From Rhynchonema sp. JSB1_4 (Eukaryota > Nematoda > Chromadorea > Monhysterida > Xyalidae), in assembly GCA_030248065.1 (NCBI GenBank), contig JASAMV010008944.1:1-64000 (forward strand): a DNA stretch of 64,000 nucleotides, given 5' to 3'. Made by a program: the position numbers and the translations under genes. How positions within the stretch are numbered: position 1 is the first letter of the stretch; each line of letters opens with the position of its first letter. Shown here piece by piece: positions 1 through 11,900 of this stretch. Below the pieces are notes generated by a model, which ran no database searches, was not told where the DNA came from, and worked only from the letters and a program-made list of their open reading frames with translations.

Positions 1-1420
1 ATATGTTGCACTCTCACTATGGTACGGTTCCATAGGCGTCAGCAATAAAAACACCATCATTTTCGGCCCAAAACCACCACAAATAACCATAAATCGCTGT
101 CGGGCCGCTGAGCTCTTGGTTGGCGGAGCCACGAACCAAAACACGTACAGACACAGAATTTCGAATAATTCTAATGGCAGAACAATGGCATGGGAGAATA
201 TTTTACTTGATTTTCGAAGTTTCTATTGTTATCCAAGTGAAGTCGACTTGCTAAATTGTGCACATCGATAGTTGTTATTGTTGTTGTTGTTAAATTGTGG
301 AAGCCTGATTTTGGCTCCGATCTGCTTGAGTATTTCGCATAATTTGCCAGTCGCGCTTTTGTTTGTCTGGCGTCAGCAACAATTAAAATTTGTTGGTCAC
401 TTCCAGCCCCTTCCCTGACTATCAAGGACATTTTAACCATTCGTGTATTCAAAATCCTTGCAAAATCAGGGACTCGGCCGTTCTGAACCCCCAATTCGCT
501 TGCAAGATACTGAGTATAGTTAAGGTTGGTGATTTGTTGTTTGCGGATCTGCACCTAAATTGCCACCACATTTTGACTGTTCGGGTCCGGCGCATGTTTT
601 GGCTCGCAAAATATTGGCTGCTTTATCGTCTGCAGGGTGCCCGCTTGAATACATATGTATCACGAAGCACGTTTTGCACTTTACTTTGGCCGTCGTTTTT
701 AAGGGCATTACAGGTCCCGTATATGTTGGTAGGTACGGCAAACTGAATCACCCGCCTCGCGAGTGTTTCAAAATTGAAAACAGCCTTTTAGTAGACGTAG
801 GTTAAGTGCACCACGCGCACAGTCATTGTCTATTATTATGTCTATCATATCCAAATTCTACGTTGCATGTCTGATATCCAAACTAAATCTAGTGCTTTTT
901 AGTTTATTTCCGAATTATACCATTTTTGAAGCGACCATTCTTGTCGAAAACGTTGCCGTTTTGAAAAAATAAAATGAAGTTCGCTTGAAATCTGCAATAA
1001 GACCGAAATGACGTGCCAAACGAAATGGAGTTACTAAATCGGATGGATTGTTATCCAGCGTTGATCTCAATCCTATTACTGGCCAGAGCTGTCTGCGCCA
1101 ATTGGCTGTAAGTTGTTGTGATTTACATTCCACCGTCTCTCGGGTCCGAAAGTTCAAACTCGAGTTTTTGGTGAAGGTATAGGTTAAGGACCGATTTCCG
1201 CCCATGGGGTCAGAGCAGATCTCAATCGCATACGTCAAAACTTTATGGAACGACTATAAGTCCATGGGTATTTGTTTTGTTTTTTCGATTTGTAGCGTGC
1301 TCATGAGACGACTTTTTGAAAGCTTGCTTGGGCAGATTGAAAAAATGCGCCGGATAGATACGTATGATCATACTGTTTGGCAACAAAGATTGTGAAACAT
1401 TACACCCACCCCAATGCAGT
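1..1420. other. Unassigned upstream/intronic DNA
   Basis: No exon I can support. The stretch should hold the Wnt 5' region or first intron. At 1298-1375 it contains a degraded one-sided copy of the TIR element seen complete at 51216-51578 (shared GCTCATGAGACGACTTTTT start). Confidence 0.5.
1298..1375. mobile_element. Partial copy of the 51.2-kb TIR element
   Basis: Matches the inner terminal sequence of the element at 51216-51578 over roughly 75 bases with scattered mismatches: CTCATGAGACGACTTTTT, then an AAAGCTTGCTTGG-like block and a divergent remainder. The outer terminus is missing, so this is a fragment. Confidence 0.6.
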
Positions 1421-4400
1421 TACATCGCGATCGCGGGTGCCAATCTCGACCAATCACAATACAACAACCAATACGACTACGACTATCAAGATGGCGGCAG
1501 CTCCCAGTCTGCGTCGGGGTCAGTCGGTAACTCAAGATCTGCGCCCAGTCACAGCCAAGGCCAAGTGACGAATCGATACAACAGCTATGGCTACAGGGAA
1601 CCGTCGAAAATGTCGATTGAGGAAATGTGCAACTTCACGTTGGAGTTCAATGAATTACAGGTGGGCATCGTTGTCCGCAGGTCCCACTTGGCGACTCAGG
1701 AAATATGCGTGCCACTTGGCGACTCAGGAACTTTGGTGATCGGTCCGCTCTTGCTTCCTATTGCATTGCATGCGCTTCATATTACGGTTTGTTGACGGCA
1801 TTAACTTAAAGCAAAAAATCCTTGAAAAAGGCAGGGCCAGGTCGAACGGGATCATAATCCCGGGAAGGGACGGGAGGGATCAAGAAAGGCGGGACGGGAC
1901 GGACAACCGTTAGTGCCCATCCGGGGAGGGGGGGGCGAACCCCAAAGCATTTTTTCGCAAAAGCAAAGCATTTCACAAAACAGGGACACACACAAAAATC
2001 ACAGAAAACACGGAGACAAAAAAAGGAAAAGAGACACAGAAGAAGCAAAAAGCGCAAGCAAAAAAAAAACTTCCTCCGTTCAGCGACCTTCCAAACAACC
2101 CCCCCGGAAAGACATCGACGGACCCCCCAGGGGGAGCGAAGAACGCCAGCGCGAAAATCGCCCCATCGTCGCCCACCAGACAACATCCCGAAACCCCCTC
2201 TCCACACCCTCCAGCCCACCTCCGGCCCCTCCCCCCCGACGCCCCCGCCCCCAGAGACGCGGGAACCAAGGCGGACCGCAGCAACCGCCCCCCCGCCGCG
2301 CACCCCGCGCCCGCGCACCCCAACCACACAAAAAGCAACCACCCCACCCGCCGCAACGCGCAACCAACCAAACACCACCACAACCCCCACGGAGGCCCCA
2401 CGCACGCGGGGGCGACAAAACACCCACCCGCCGCGCACGCCCCCACCACCACCGAAAACAAACGAACCAACCCGGGGGGAACGAAAGGGGAAAACACAAA
2501 AACAGGGACGAACGAAAAACAGAAAAAGGCCCGGGACCGGGAACGGGAACGGGAACGGGAACCCCAAAGAGGGCGGTCTGGGGACCCGGATCGATTGCCA
2601 AATGTCAAACAATCGTTGTTAACAAACTAATCCAATTATCCAGATTGAAATGTGCAACAAACAGCCGCACGCGATGAAGACGGTGCATCACGGCGTGCGC
2701 ACGAGTTTGTACGAGTGTCAATGGCGATTCAAGTACGAACGATGGAATTGCAGCAATCTGCAGGTGAACAGATCGGACGTGCTTGGACCAACGTTAAGAT
2801 CCGGTTAGTGTCTACATTGGCAGCAACTTTTTTCGGTGCCAAATGTATAAACATAGCGCGTGCATAATATATTGTAAGCATGCATTTGAGCCTGGCAACT
2901 GCATTATCGGTGAACTTTTGTGTGTAATAAACATTAGGTATACGTACAGTTGCATCGGGTGACTTGTATAAACGCGTATGCAGAGCTTCTCGGCCCAAAT
3001 GAGCACGCACCTGTCTTATGGCTCGTGCTATGTTACAACACTTGACCTCGGAATGACTGTGCCTCTTAAGTCGGCTTTTGGTTTTTAAGCATCTTCTGAT
3101 GCTTCATTACGCTCACAGATAATCGCGAGAGTTCGTTTATCGCCGCCGTCACAGCCGCCGGCATTGTGCATCAGGTGACGCGCGCGTGCAGCAGTGGCAA
3201 TCTCACGGAATGCGGCTGTGATAACAAGGTCATTGTTTACACCCTTGCCTAATGTGTAAGCATAGCTCGCGTGGAAACATACGACTGTCTTTGAGCCGGC
3301 AGCCGGGTAATATAAGTACATAGGGTACGTATGTATTGGTCGCACAATGACTAAATCAGAATTCATCTACCCTGATCTTCAGGTTCAACCTTAACCACTA
3401 TGCTACTTGTATTTTTGACAAAACATTTACAGCTAAAAATAATCTAGCAGATCAACCACGTTGCCGCAGGTCTGAAACATTCTCTTTACTACATACTTTG
3501 TGTGCGATCACGCAACGCAACGTCATTGCCCCGTCACTTTCCCTCTTCACGATTCAGGAAAAAAATTTGACCAATTCTTATATAGTCATTGTGCGACCAA
3601 TACATACTGTATGTGAGGTAGTATACTCTGGCAATACTTTTGGGAGAAACTTTTCAAACGCGTTGCCTGATCCGTAAAGCACACGCAGCTCGCGCAGCCA
3701 GCTGAGTTTCGTAGCAATTCGCAAATCACTACGTTAGCCTTGTGTGTTGAGTGGCTGGCAGTCACGTGACCGCTGCAGCTAACATACGCATAATCAGCTT
3801 TACGGATCAGGCAGCGCGTTTGAAAAGTTTCTCCCAAAAGTATTGCCAGAGTATACATATGAGTTCAACAAGCAGTCGATATTCTGTACAACGCATGCAC
3901 CGATAATAAAATATGATAAATCTACGATTCTACTGGCTGATGTGACAAGTTGCGAAACCTGAGCAAGCCTTACAGGTACGAGGTTCGATAGCGGAAGCGG
4001 TCAACGGCGAGAAATGGCATTGGGGCGGGTGTTCGGACAACGTTCAGTACGGAATGAAATTCAGCGAGAATTTTCTAGACCGCTGGGAACGATCTCGGTT
4101 CTCACTGACCAACGATGTGAAACATCAAGTCAATCTGCACAATCATCTAGTGGGACGGCAGGTGTGTGACAGATAGTTCTTGAGATCACGTGACCATTTG
4201 GTGCGTGACGCGCTGACGATGACCTAGGCCCATACCCATCTGTTAAAACGGGTCGAAATCAAAAGCGCGCTGCACGGTTTAAAGCTTGTGGTGTGAAATC
4301 AGTCCCGAATTTCAAGTTCAATCCCAAACTGGGAACACGGAAATAATTTGCACACAAAAACAGAAAACATTTCTGGACTGTAGAAATATTTCCGGATTCC

Positions 4401-5147
4401 GCAAAACATTCCATGCAAAAATAATGCTGAATCCGGATTCCCGTTCCCGTTTTCAAGTTAAGCTCGCCCTCAGTGACACCTGCGAAGTAAAGTTGAAAAA
4501 ACCTGACTGAGTGGGCGAGTTTTGAGTGCTGAATTCTGAGTGGGTCCCCACAAGTCACGTGACAAAATTAACCGGGCCGATAATCCCAAGCCCAAACGCT
4601 GATGTCACCAAAATTCTATTGTAGACAGCCACCTAGCCACGTTGTCACCATGTATACATCAATTGAAACAACGTTTTAGTTGGTCGAAAAGATGATGAAA
4701 CGTCAGTGTCGTTGCCATGGGGTGTCGGGATCGTGCGAATTCAAAACGTGCTGGAAGCAATTACCGAAATTCGCTGACGTGGGTGAGCATCTGAAGACAC
4801 GATACGACATGTATGCAGTCAGGGTTGCGAAAAGGGCAAAACGACGGTTGAGACGCAAGAAGAAAACGGATCGCAAAGTGCCAATAAGTGACAGTGAACT
4901 GGCTTATGTCAATAAGTCGCCGGATTATTGCGTCCGCAATCCGCAGTTGGGCGTTTTCGGCACCAAGGACAGAGAGTGCAATGCTAGTTCGCTGTTGGCT
5001 GACTCGTGCGATCTGCTCTGCTGCGGGCGGGGGTACAACACCAGGGTGGAGACCATCACAGAAAAATGCAACTGTAAATTCGTATGGTGCTGTTATGTGA
5101 AGTGTAAATGGTGTCAACGGCAAGTGGAGGTGCACACGTGCAAATAA
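1421..5147 (+). CDS. Wnt ligand, Wnt16/Wnt4-like (3' five exons)
   Basis: Secreted lipid-modified signalling protein that binds Frizzled receptors. Exons as I join them: about 1421-1660, 2644-2803, 3119-3228, 3976-4161, 4680-5147; phases agree at every junction. The first exon ends in a Cys-containing helix typical of the Wnt start, followed by the RRWNC-like motif (ERWNCS), RACSSGNL with the family ECGCD-like stretch, WHWGGCSDN, and in the last exon [10 protein letters not shown] (the palmitoleoylated Ser), [21 protein letters not shown] and the terminal HTCK. The last exon most resembles Wnt16, with Wnt4 as alternative. Only about 390 residues are present: signal peptide and first exon must lie upstream or were missed, so the 5' boundary is uncertain. 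Introns carry a GC-rich T-poor block (1960-2570), an M1 MITE and a foldback element. The word TGAAACATCA lies in exon 4. Confidence 0.92.
1960..2570. repeat. T-depleted, A+C-rich low-complexity block in Wnt intron
   Basis: The plus strand is almost free of T for about 600 bases and is made of purine runs, poly-C runs and CACC/ACC words. It is bordered by GGGAC repeats (1855-1905) and GGGAAC repeats (2530-2565). Long open frames exist on both strands only because stop codons need T or its complement. It lies inside the intron between Wnt exons 1660 and 2644. It may be a strongly biased simple repeat or a badly assembled segment. Confidence 0.7.
3334..3602. mobile_element. MITE family M1, copy 1
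   Basis: Inverted termini TATTGGTCGCACAATGACTA...TAGTCATTGTGCGACCAATA, about 270 bp, inside Wnt intron 3229-3975. Four other copies occur at 12236-12703 (interrupted), 15108-15402, 17754-18033 and 23002-23280. A TA target duplication fits the nested copy at 12236, so a Tc1/mariner-type origin is possible. No transposase is present. Confidence 0.85.
3622..3854. mobile_element. Foldback element in Wnt intron
   Basis: Near-perfect inverted arms of about 58 bases beginning TATACTCTGGCAATACTTTT enclose a centre of roughly 115 bases. It lies about 20 bases after the M1 copy. No coding potential; a MITE/foldback transposon. Confidence 0.85.
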
Positions 5148-5715
5148 GTATGGGTCGAACGAGAATCTCGTCCTCAGCAATGATTTGTAATCAGCTTAGC
5201 TTTTTTTAGGGCTGGCTTTGAGGCCAAATGTTCACGTACGCCCAAGCCAAGCCCAGGATTACATAATGTTGAGCCAAATTCTCGGCCTAACCCTGAGTAC
5301 GATCCTAAGTTAAACCCCATCATAAACCACCGCTGGGGACGACTTTGTCAGTACCGCAATCGAATCAGTTCTAAAGCTCATGAATTGAGGTCGGTATCAG
5401 ACTTGATGATCAGTTCGCTACGGATCCGATATGACTTAATCTTTGAGTTTATTTATGATCGACATTTCGTGATTTACATGTTAGATCGATCGTCAAAGGG
5501 GCCTCCGTGTTCCGCCCGATATCGCAGTTTGTGGAGCTCTATGATTGGTTCACATTTTGTGCATAGTACAATCAGTTCTTATCACCTAATGGTATTATTG
5601 CGTTCAGTTATGCTTTGATTTATTCTTGTCGCTTAATATTGAATCTTGTGCGGATTTGGAATAACTGTGCGTTTGTCATTATTAAATTTTGCTTCACGGT
5701 CTGTGCTGCACCTGA

Positions 5716-6319
5716 GGTTGCCTTCACAATGCATGCGAGTAAAGCGATTTCGTGAGCTTGCGATTTTGCGAGTTGCGAGTTTGCGAGCCAATTCCAACTA
5801 GATTTGTGTTCAAAATGGGAATTCACAGTTAGCATGCCAGCTCGCAAACTCGCAGCTCGCTAAATTGTAAACTCGCAAACTCGTATTTTTGATCATCAAA
5901 AACGTCAGAATATTTCTGGTCATTTGCTTTCCTCTCAATCAATTTATGCTGTGAGCAAAACACACATTGTTCAGGAACATCTTTTTTTGGTTTGAACCTG
6001 TACCGTTTTTTAGTTAGCTGGTGAATGCTACTGTTATGGATAGAAACAACAAAGGTTTAGTAATAAAACTCCAACGATTCACAGCCTAAACCGACTAGGC
6101 CTTATTTTAGAAATCAATTTCAAAATCATCGAACTAGTCATGTTTTCTGCTCGAGGAAGCACGCGCGCACCAAACTCGCATTCAAAATTACAACCAATTC
6201 TGACCGTCTTTTTGTGAGTTTGTGAGAGCCGAAAACTCGCAAACTCGCGAATGCAATGTGAACACAGATGCGAGCTGCGATGGCTCGCAAACTCGCAAAA
6301 TCGCATTGTGAAGGCAGCC
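5716..6319. mobile_element. Harbinger-like MITE E1 (CTCGCAAACTCGCAA subterminal arrays)
   Basis: Ends read GGTTGCCTTCACAATG and CATTGTGAAGGCAGCC, flanked by TGA and TAA. Subterminal arrays are made of variants of CTCGCAAACTCGCAA in opposite orientation at the two ends. No transposase. Shares TTCACAATG and the AGGC-type terminus with E2 (10586-11893), although the subterminal motif is unrelated. Confidence 0.75.
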
Positions 6320-6857
6320 TAAATGTTGATCAGTTCGTTTCGAGGTACTGTAATTTGTTGCCATTTCGGTTGACCTTGTTCGTCTGCCTTGCCCTGTTGT
6401 ACTGTAATTAAACACCACAAATGTTAGCCACATATACAAATGCTGTGCTGAAAAAGTCATAAATGAAATGCTTCGGATGAGCGATTCGTTGTTTGAATGA
6501 AAGATGTACTGTATATCTCAGAAAAAAATTGTGCAGCTTAGATAATGTTGACTTACGTGAAGTGAACTTGCATTCTCATGCAGTATGTTGTATTGCGTTC
6601 GCGTATACAAAGAATAGTACGGATTAGTAAAGTGGCAAGTTTTTTGTGCTTGACTATGACAACGAAGAAGGACAAGGCGCCTGAGATGTAAAACCAATGC
6701 AAACGTAACGAGCCTGAGCCAATAAATCATGACAGGTGGCGCCTACATATATGTATGTCCCCTTCCCACGGGACAACATTGTGACAAGGTATGACACTCA
6801 CTATGGCGTGGATTGTTTTTGATAAAAACGTTTTACAAACAGCAGGAACCAAAACCA

Positions 6858-8402
6858 ATAGGGTGTCATACCAACCTTGCGTTCATTTGCAGAGTACGCT
6901 AATAGGGTGTCGTATTAACCTTGCGTTCATTTGCAGAGTACGCTAATAGGGTGTCGTATCAACCTTGCGTTCATTTGCAGAGTACGCTAATAGGGTGTCG
7001 TATCAACCTTGCGTTCATTTGCAGAGTACGCTACGTTCAATTCCAGAGGCTCAATTGCATCTGCAAATTAACGCAAGATTGATACGACACCTTATTAGTG
7101 TACTCTGCAAATGAACGCAAGGTTGATACGACACCTTATTAGTGTACTCTGCAAATGAACGCAAGATTGATACGACACCTTATTAGTGTACTCTGAAATG
7201 AACGCAAGGTTGATACGACACCTTACTAGTGTACTCTGCAAATGAACGCAAGATTGATACGACACCTTATTAGTGTACTCTGCAAATGAACGCAAGGTTG
7301 ATACGACACCTTATTAGTGTACTCTGCAAATGAACGCAAGGTTGATACGACACCTTATTAGTGTACTCTGCAAATGAACGCAAGGTTGATACGACACCTT
7401 ATTAGTGTACTCTGCAAATGAACGCAAGGTTGAGACGACACCTTATTAGTGTACTCTGCAAATGAACGCAAGGTTGAGACGACACCTTATTAGTGTACTC
7501 TGCAAATGAACGCAAGGTTGATACGACACCTTATTAGTGTACTCTGCAAATGAACGCAAGATTGATACGACACCTTATTAGTGTACTCTGCAAATGAACG
7601 CAAGGTTGATACGACACCTTATTAGTGTACTCTGCAAATGAACGCAAGGTTGAGACGACACCTTATTAGTGTACTCTGCAAATGAACGCAAGGTTGATAC
7701 GACACCTTATTAGTGTACTCTGCAAATGAACGCAAGATTGATACGACACCTTATTAGTGTACTCTGCAAATGAACGCAAGATTGATACGACACCTTATTA
7801 GTGTACTCTGCAAATGAACGCAAGGTTGATACGACACCTTATTAGTGTACTCTGCAAATGAACGCAAGATTGATACGACACCTTATTAGTGTACTCTGCA
7901 AATGAACGCAAGATTGATACGACACCTTATTAGTGTACTCTGCAAATGAACGCAAGGTTGATACGACACCTTATTAGTGTACTCTGCAAATGAACGCAAG
8001 ATTGATACGACACCTTATTAGTGTACTCTGCAAATGAACGCAAGATTGATACGACACCTTATTAGTGTACTCTGCAAATGAACGCAAGGTTGATACGACA
8101 CCTTATTAGTGTACTCTGCAAATGAACGCAAGATTGATACGACACCTTATTAGTGTACTCTGCAAATGAACGCAAGGTTGATACGACACCTTATTAGTGT
8201 ACTCTGCAAATGAACGCAAGGTTGATACGACACCTTATTAGTGTACTCTGCAAATGAACGCAAGATTGATACGACACCTTATTAGTGTACTCTGCAACTG
8301 AACGCAAGGTTGATACGACACCTTATTAGTGTACTGTACTCTGCAAATGAACGCAAGATTGATACGACACCTTATTAGTGTACTCTACAAATGAACGCAA
8401 GA
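6858..8402. repeat. 44-bp satellite with an internal orientation switch
   Basis: About four units in one orientation (6858-7032), a 35-base spacer, then about thirty units in the opposite orientation (7067-8402). The unit contains CGCAAGGTTGATACGACACC and TTATTAGTGTACTCTGCAAA. Variation is mainly AAGGTT/AAGATT and GATACG/GAGACG; the first block has AATAGGGTGTCGTA in place of the consensus TAATAAGGTGTCGTA. It lies downstream of the nucleotidase-like gene. Confidence 0.97.
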
Positions 8403-8459
8403 TGTTAAATATCAAACGAGACGTATTTGCTCTGCTCTTGTGACTGTTTAAGTTGGTTT

Positions 8460-8770
8460 CGAGTTTTAGTAATTTAAACGTTGATGCCACTTAAATTGTC
8501 GTGCGTTATCAGCAAATCTCATAATAAGGTCCGTCCTGCCAAAAACTTCCGTGCAGTGGTGACCAAGACAGATTCGAACCGATTCAGTCATGGCTGATAA
8601 TGAAACCTGAATCAAACAAAATGTACGGAACGTCGTTGGCTGTTGATGGGGGACACAAATTTTAGTTCTGAATGTTAAAATATCAATGATCACTTACAGA
8701 TGGTGTGACAGACATGACTGGTGAACGACGGATTCGGTACGCACTCCTGTGCACCCCTGTACGGTACTTT
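8460..8770. repeat. Copy of a roughly 300-bp duplicated segment with an EGF-like exon
   Basis: Closely matches 22250-22600. Both contain, on the minus strand, a short cysteine-rich exon with the pattern ECVPN...FTSHVCHTI ending at a GTAAGT donor. The 22.5-kb copy belongs to the modular secreted gene; this one stands alone beyond the stop of the nucleotidase-like gene, so it is probably a non-functional duplicate. Confidence 0.75.
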
Positions 8771-8924
8771 CAACCCATTTTTTCCCTGATATGATTTTTA
8801 TGCTCAAATACACACACAAGTATGCAAGACTCGAATAGGCAAGCACTGGCGATATAAAAACTAGAACGAACAAAAGTCTCCAAGTGTCTTGTACAAAAAA
8901 AGAACAGATGCAAATCACCCGGCC

Positions 8925-11900
8925 TCATTTCTTTTTCTTGCTGGTTTGCTTGTCTTTCTCCTTGTCCTTCGTGCCGAACAGCACTTTCACTTGTGCTTTT
9001 AATGTCTGACCGAATGATGAAGCGCGCAACTTGGAATTCAGTTCTGAGCGAACACAAGTGCACTCCTTTGTTTGATATCAATGCCAGGACGATCGCGAGA
9101 AATGAAAGTTAAAGAATCAAACATACGAGCTTCATGTGGCATTAGAAATCGTTTTTGAACCACATAGTTGGCGTTTCCCGAAGCGAACAGCGCAGTCAAC
9201 GTATCACCGTACGCATCTGCCGCTTCGCACACCTGCATGAAAGGACGATGATGGGTGAAAACACTGCCCTTGAGGTTGGAGCTGTACAGAAACAACACCG
9301 TTTCCTTACCAGCTGAGCGTACCAGGTCGGACTGGTCCCAACTCTGGTGCTTGTCCCGAATAATCCGTGTGGATCAGTGTCAACGCACACTTTGTGTTCA
9401 AGATCGTTGGTCACCAGAAATGTGTGACAACCAGCCTAGAATATAAGCACCTTCAGTGATATGGGCGCAATACATGTAAAACTTGGTGATGGGGTCAGTC
9501 CCGTCTTGCCTATAGTTATACATATTGTATGTATAACTTTCTGGATTCAAAGAATTTCGAGATTTACGGGTCTACGGATGCCACCAATTTCGACCAGTCT
9601 AAAGGTTAATTATTAGCTGTGAGGGTTTTAAGCTTACACTGGTCGCAATTGGCGGCTTCAATATATGTATGTACTGTATCGTACGTTGCCAGGATGGCAG
9701 TGTCGTGATAACAAATACAAAAAACTTCACGTGACAATGGAGGGACCAGACCGAACCTATCACCAAGTTTGATATCGCGTTGTCTGAGCTTTTGTGATCG
9801 ATTAACAGGGATATAATGAAGCACATTACCTTATGCACCGGAATTATGTCCGAGAATATGCCATCTCCCATGTACATCATTGGGCTGTCCAGATCCATCA
9901 GCTTAATTATTTGCCGGTATGAACCTGTATGAGAAGTGTATTGTACAGTTGTGTTCCTGGTTTCAAAGTAGAGCACGAAAAATATCAAACCTCCGCTGTA
10001 CACGCCACCAGGCTCCAACGAGCTCGCATATCCCAATTCCTGTTTTCCGTCTGAATCTACAGACTTGAACTTGTCATTACTTGTGAACCACAACGGTTTT
10101 TGTGCATCGCAGATAACAAATTGGAACTTGTTTAACCAATCACTGCCCAGAAACGTTTGACACGTGCCCTGTAAAACATTCGCGCTCAATAACGGTGTTT
10201 CAATTCAATTTAGAGCTAACGTATTAAAAAAGTTACTACGATTGGACAACCTGCGTGTATCTGAACCCTGAGTTAGTGAGCCTCGCTGTTTTCCGTGTCA
10301 CGTTCGTTCCGTCGCACCTGTGTCGTTTCACGGCCTTGCGCAAGACTTTAGCATCCACGTTCGGTTCGACTGATGTATAGCTACGGGCAGCAGCGGCGAC
10401 CGCCTCATGGAATCCACTCTGATTGAGAAACGTGTAAACACTTAGCAAGAAAAATCTCACTCAAACATCAAGTCAAAAGTACGATGCAACAGGCACGGTC
10501 TGGCGCGCACGTTTCTTTGTTGGCTAAACCCATCGTGCTGAGTGGAGAGGGCGCGCGGCTCAAACAGCGACCGTCACTCCACTAAGGCCGTCTTCACAAT
10601 GATCCGGTTTCCCGGTTTTCCGGTTTCCCGCCCGGTTTCACGGTTGTCCGGTTTCCCGGTTTCCCGGTTTCACGGTTGACGTCTTCACAATCAAATCCGG
10701 TTTCCCGGTTTCCCGGTTTTGCGGTTCTAATTTCATGTCTTCACAATGACCCGGTTTCACGATTTTCAGTGTGGTGCGTGAGAAATCATGACCAATTTAA
10801 CTATCAAGGTTTATTACATACCTATGTACTTATTGTTGTACGAGTGAGTAGTTCCAAAACAAGAATATAAAGAGCTAGACAAAAGCAAACCGCTTCACAA
10901 ACAAGACTACAAAGAGCCAGAGTGGAGGAAAGTAGTCTTAGAACAAGATCTAAGGAGCTTGACACGAGCAAAACTGTTTCACAAACCAGAATATAAAGAG
11001 CTAGACAAGCTCAAAATTGTTCCACAACATGAGTGTGAACTATAGGCCAGAGCAATTGTTTCCCAACAAGATCTAAGGAGCTTGAATGAGCAAAATTATT
11101 TCACAGTTTCAAAACAAGAATATAAAGACCTAGACGTGATGATACCAAACTTTGTAGTCTTCGTGTTATGCTATGCACTACCTATGATTTGCCTGGCTCG
11201 CTGCGTATATGTATCTCATGTTGTGGAGTTCCGTACACAAAATTCGTCTAGCTCCTTATATTTGGCATGCTTGGGAGCATAGCATTTTTGGTGATTATTG
11301 TGTTCATTCAAAACTACATGTCGTACTGTACGTGCACCTAACGTACTGCATTCTTGTTTTTGTTTGCTATGAGCATTGCCCACTTCGCGCTAAGTAAAAC
11401 AGCTTGCCGGAACAACAAATTGATAGCCATATCATCTTTTGCATGCCATTTTTGAAGCAGGTGTGGTACTTGAACACTTTTGATCCACCATCATGCTTCT
11501 TGCTAGAAAGCGAACAAATACATATAAAATGTACAGAAATAACCTTACGAGCTGACGCGATGCCTGAAGAATGCAATGTAAGTATGAATACACAGACTGA
11601 ACATAATCAATTGGCATATAAAAATGGTCAAATTGTTCTATTTTGGACCGATCCTGAGCCAAATGCATGCGTCTGATGCATCAAAACCGGATAAAAATTA
11701 GAACCGGTTCTAATTGACTTTTTCCGGTTTCCCGGCGCGAAATAATTAGGCCAAACCGGGAAACCGGGTCATTGTGAAGACGTCAACCGTGAAACCGGGA
11801 AACCGGGAAACCGGAAAAGTGAAACCGGGAAACTGGATCATTGTGAAGACAACAACCGTGAAACCGGGAAACCGGGTCATTGTGAAGACGGCCTAAAGGT

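Noticed and set aside
1806..2677. Long open frames of 254, 268, 211 and 173 codons on both strands
   Set aside because: They exist because the block lacks T (or A on the other strand), so stops are rare; low-complexity translation, within a Wnt intron.
6858..8402. Regular 44-bp repeats as a CRISPR array
   Set aside because: Units are contiguous with no unique spacers, and the host is a eukaryote; this is a satellite.
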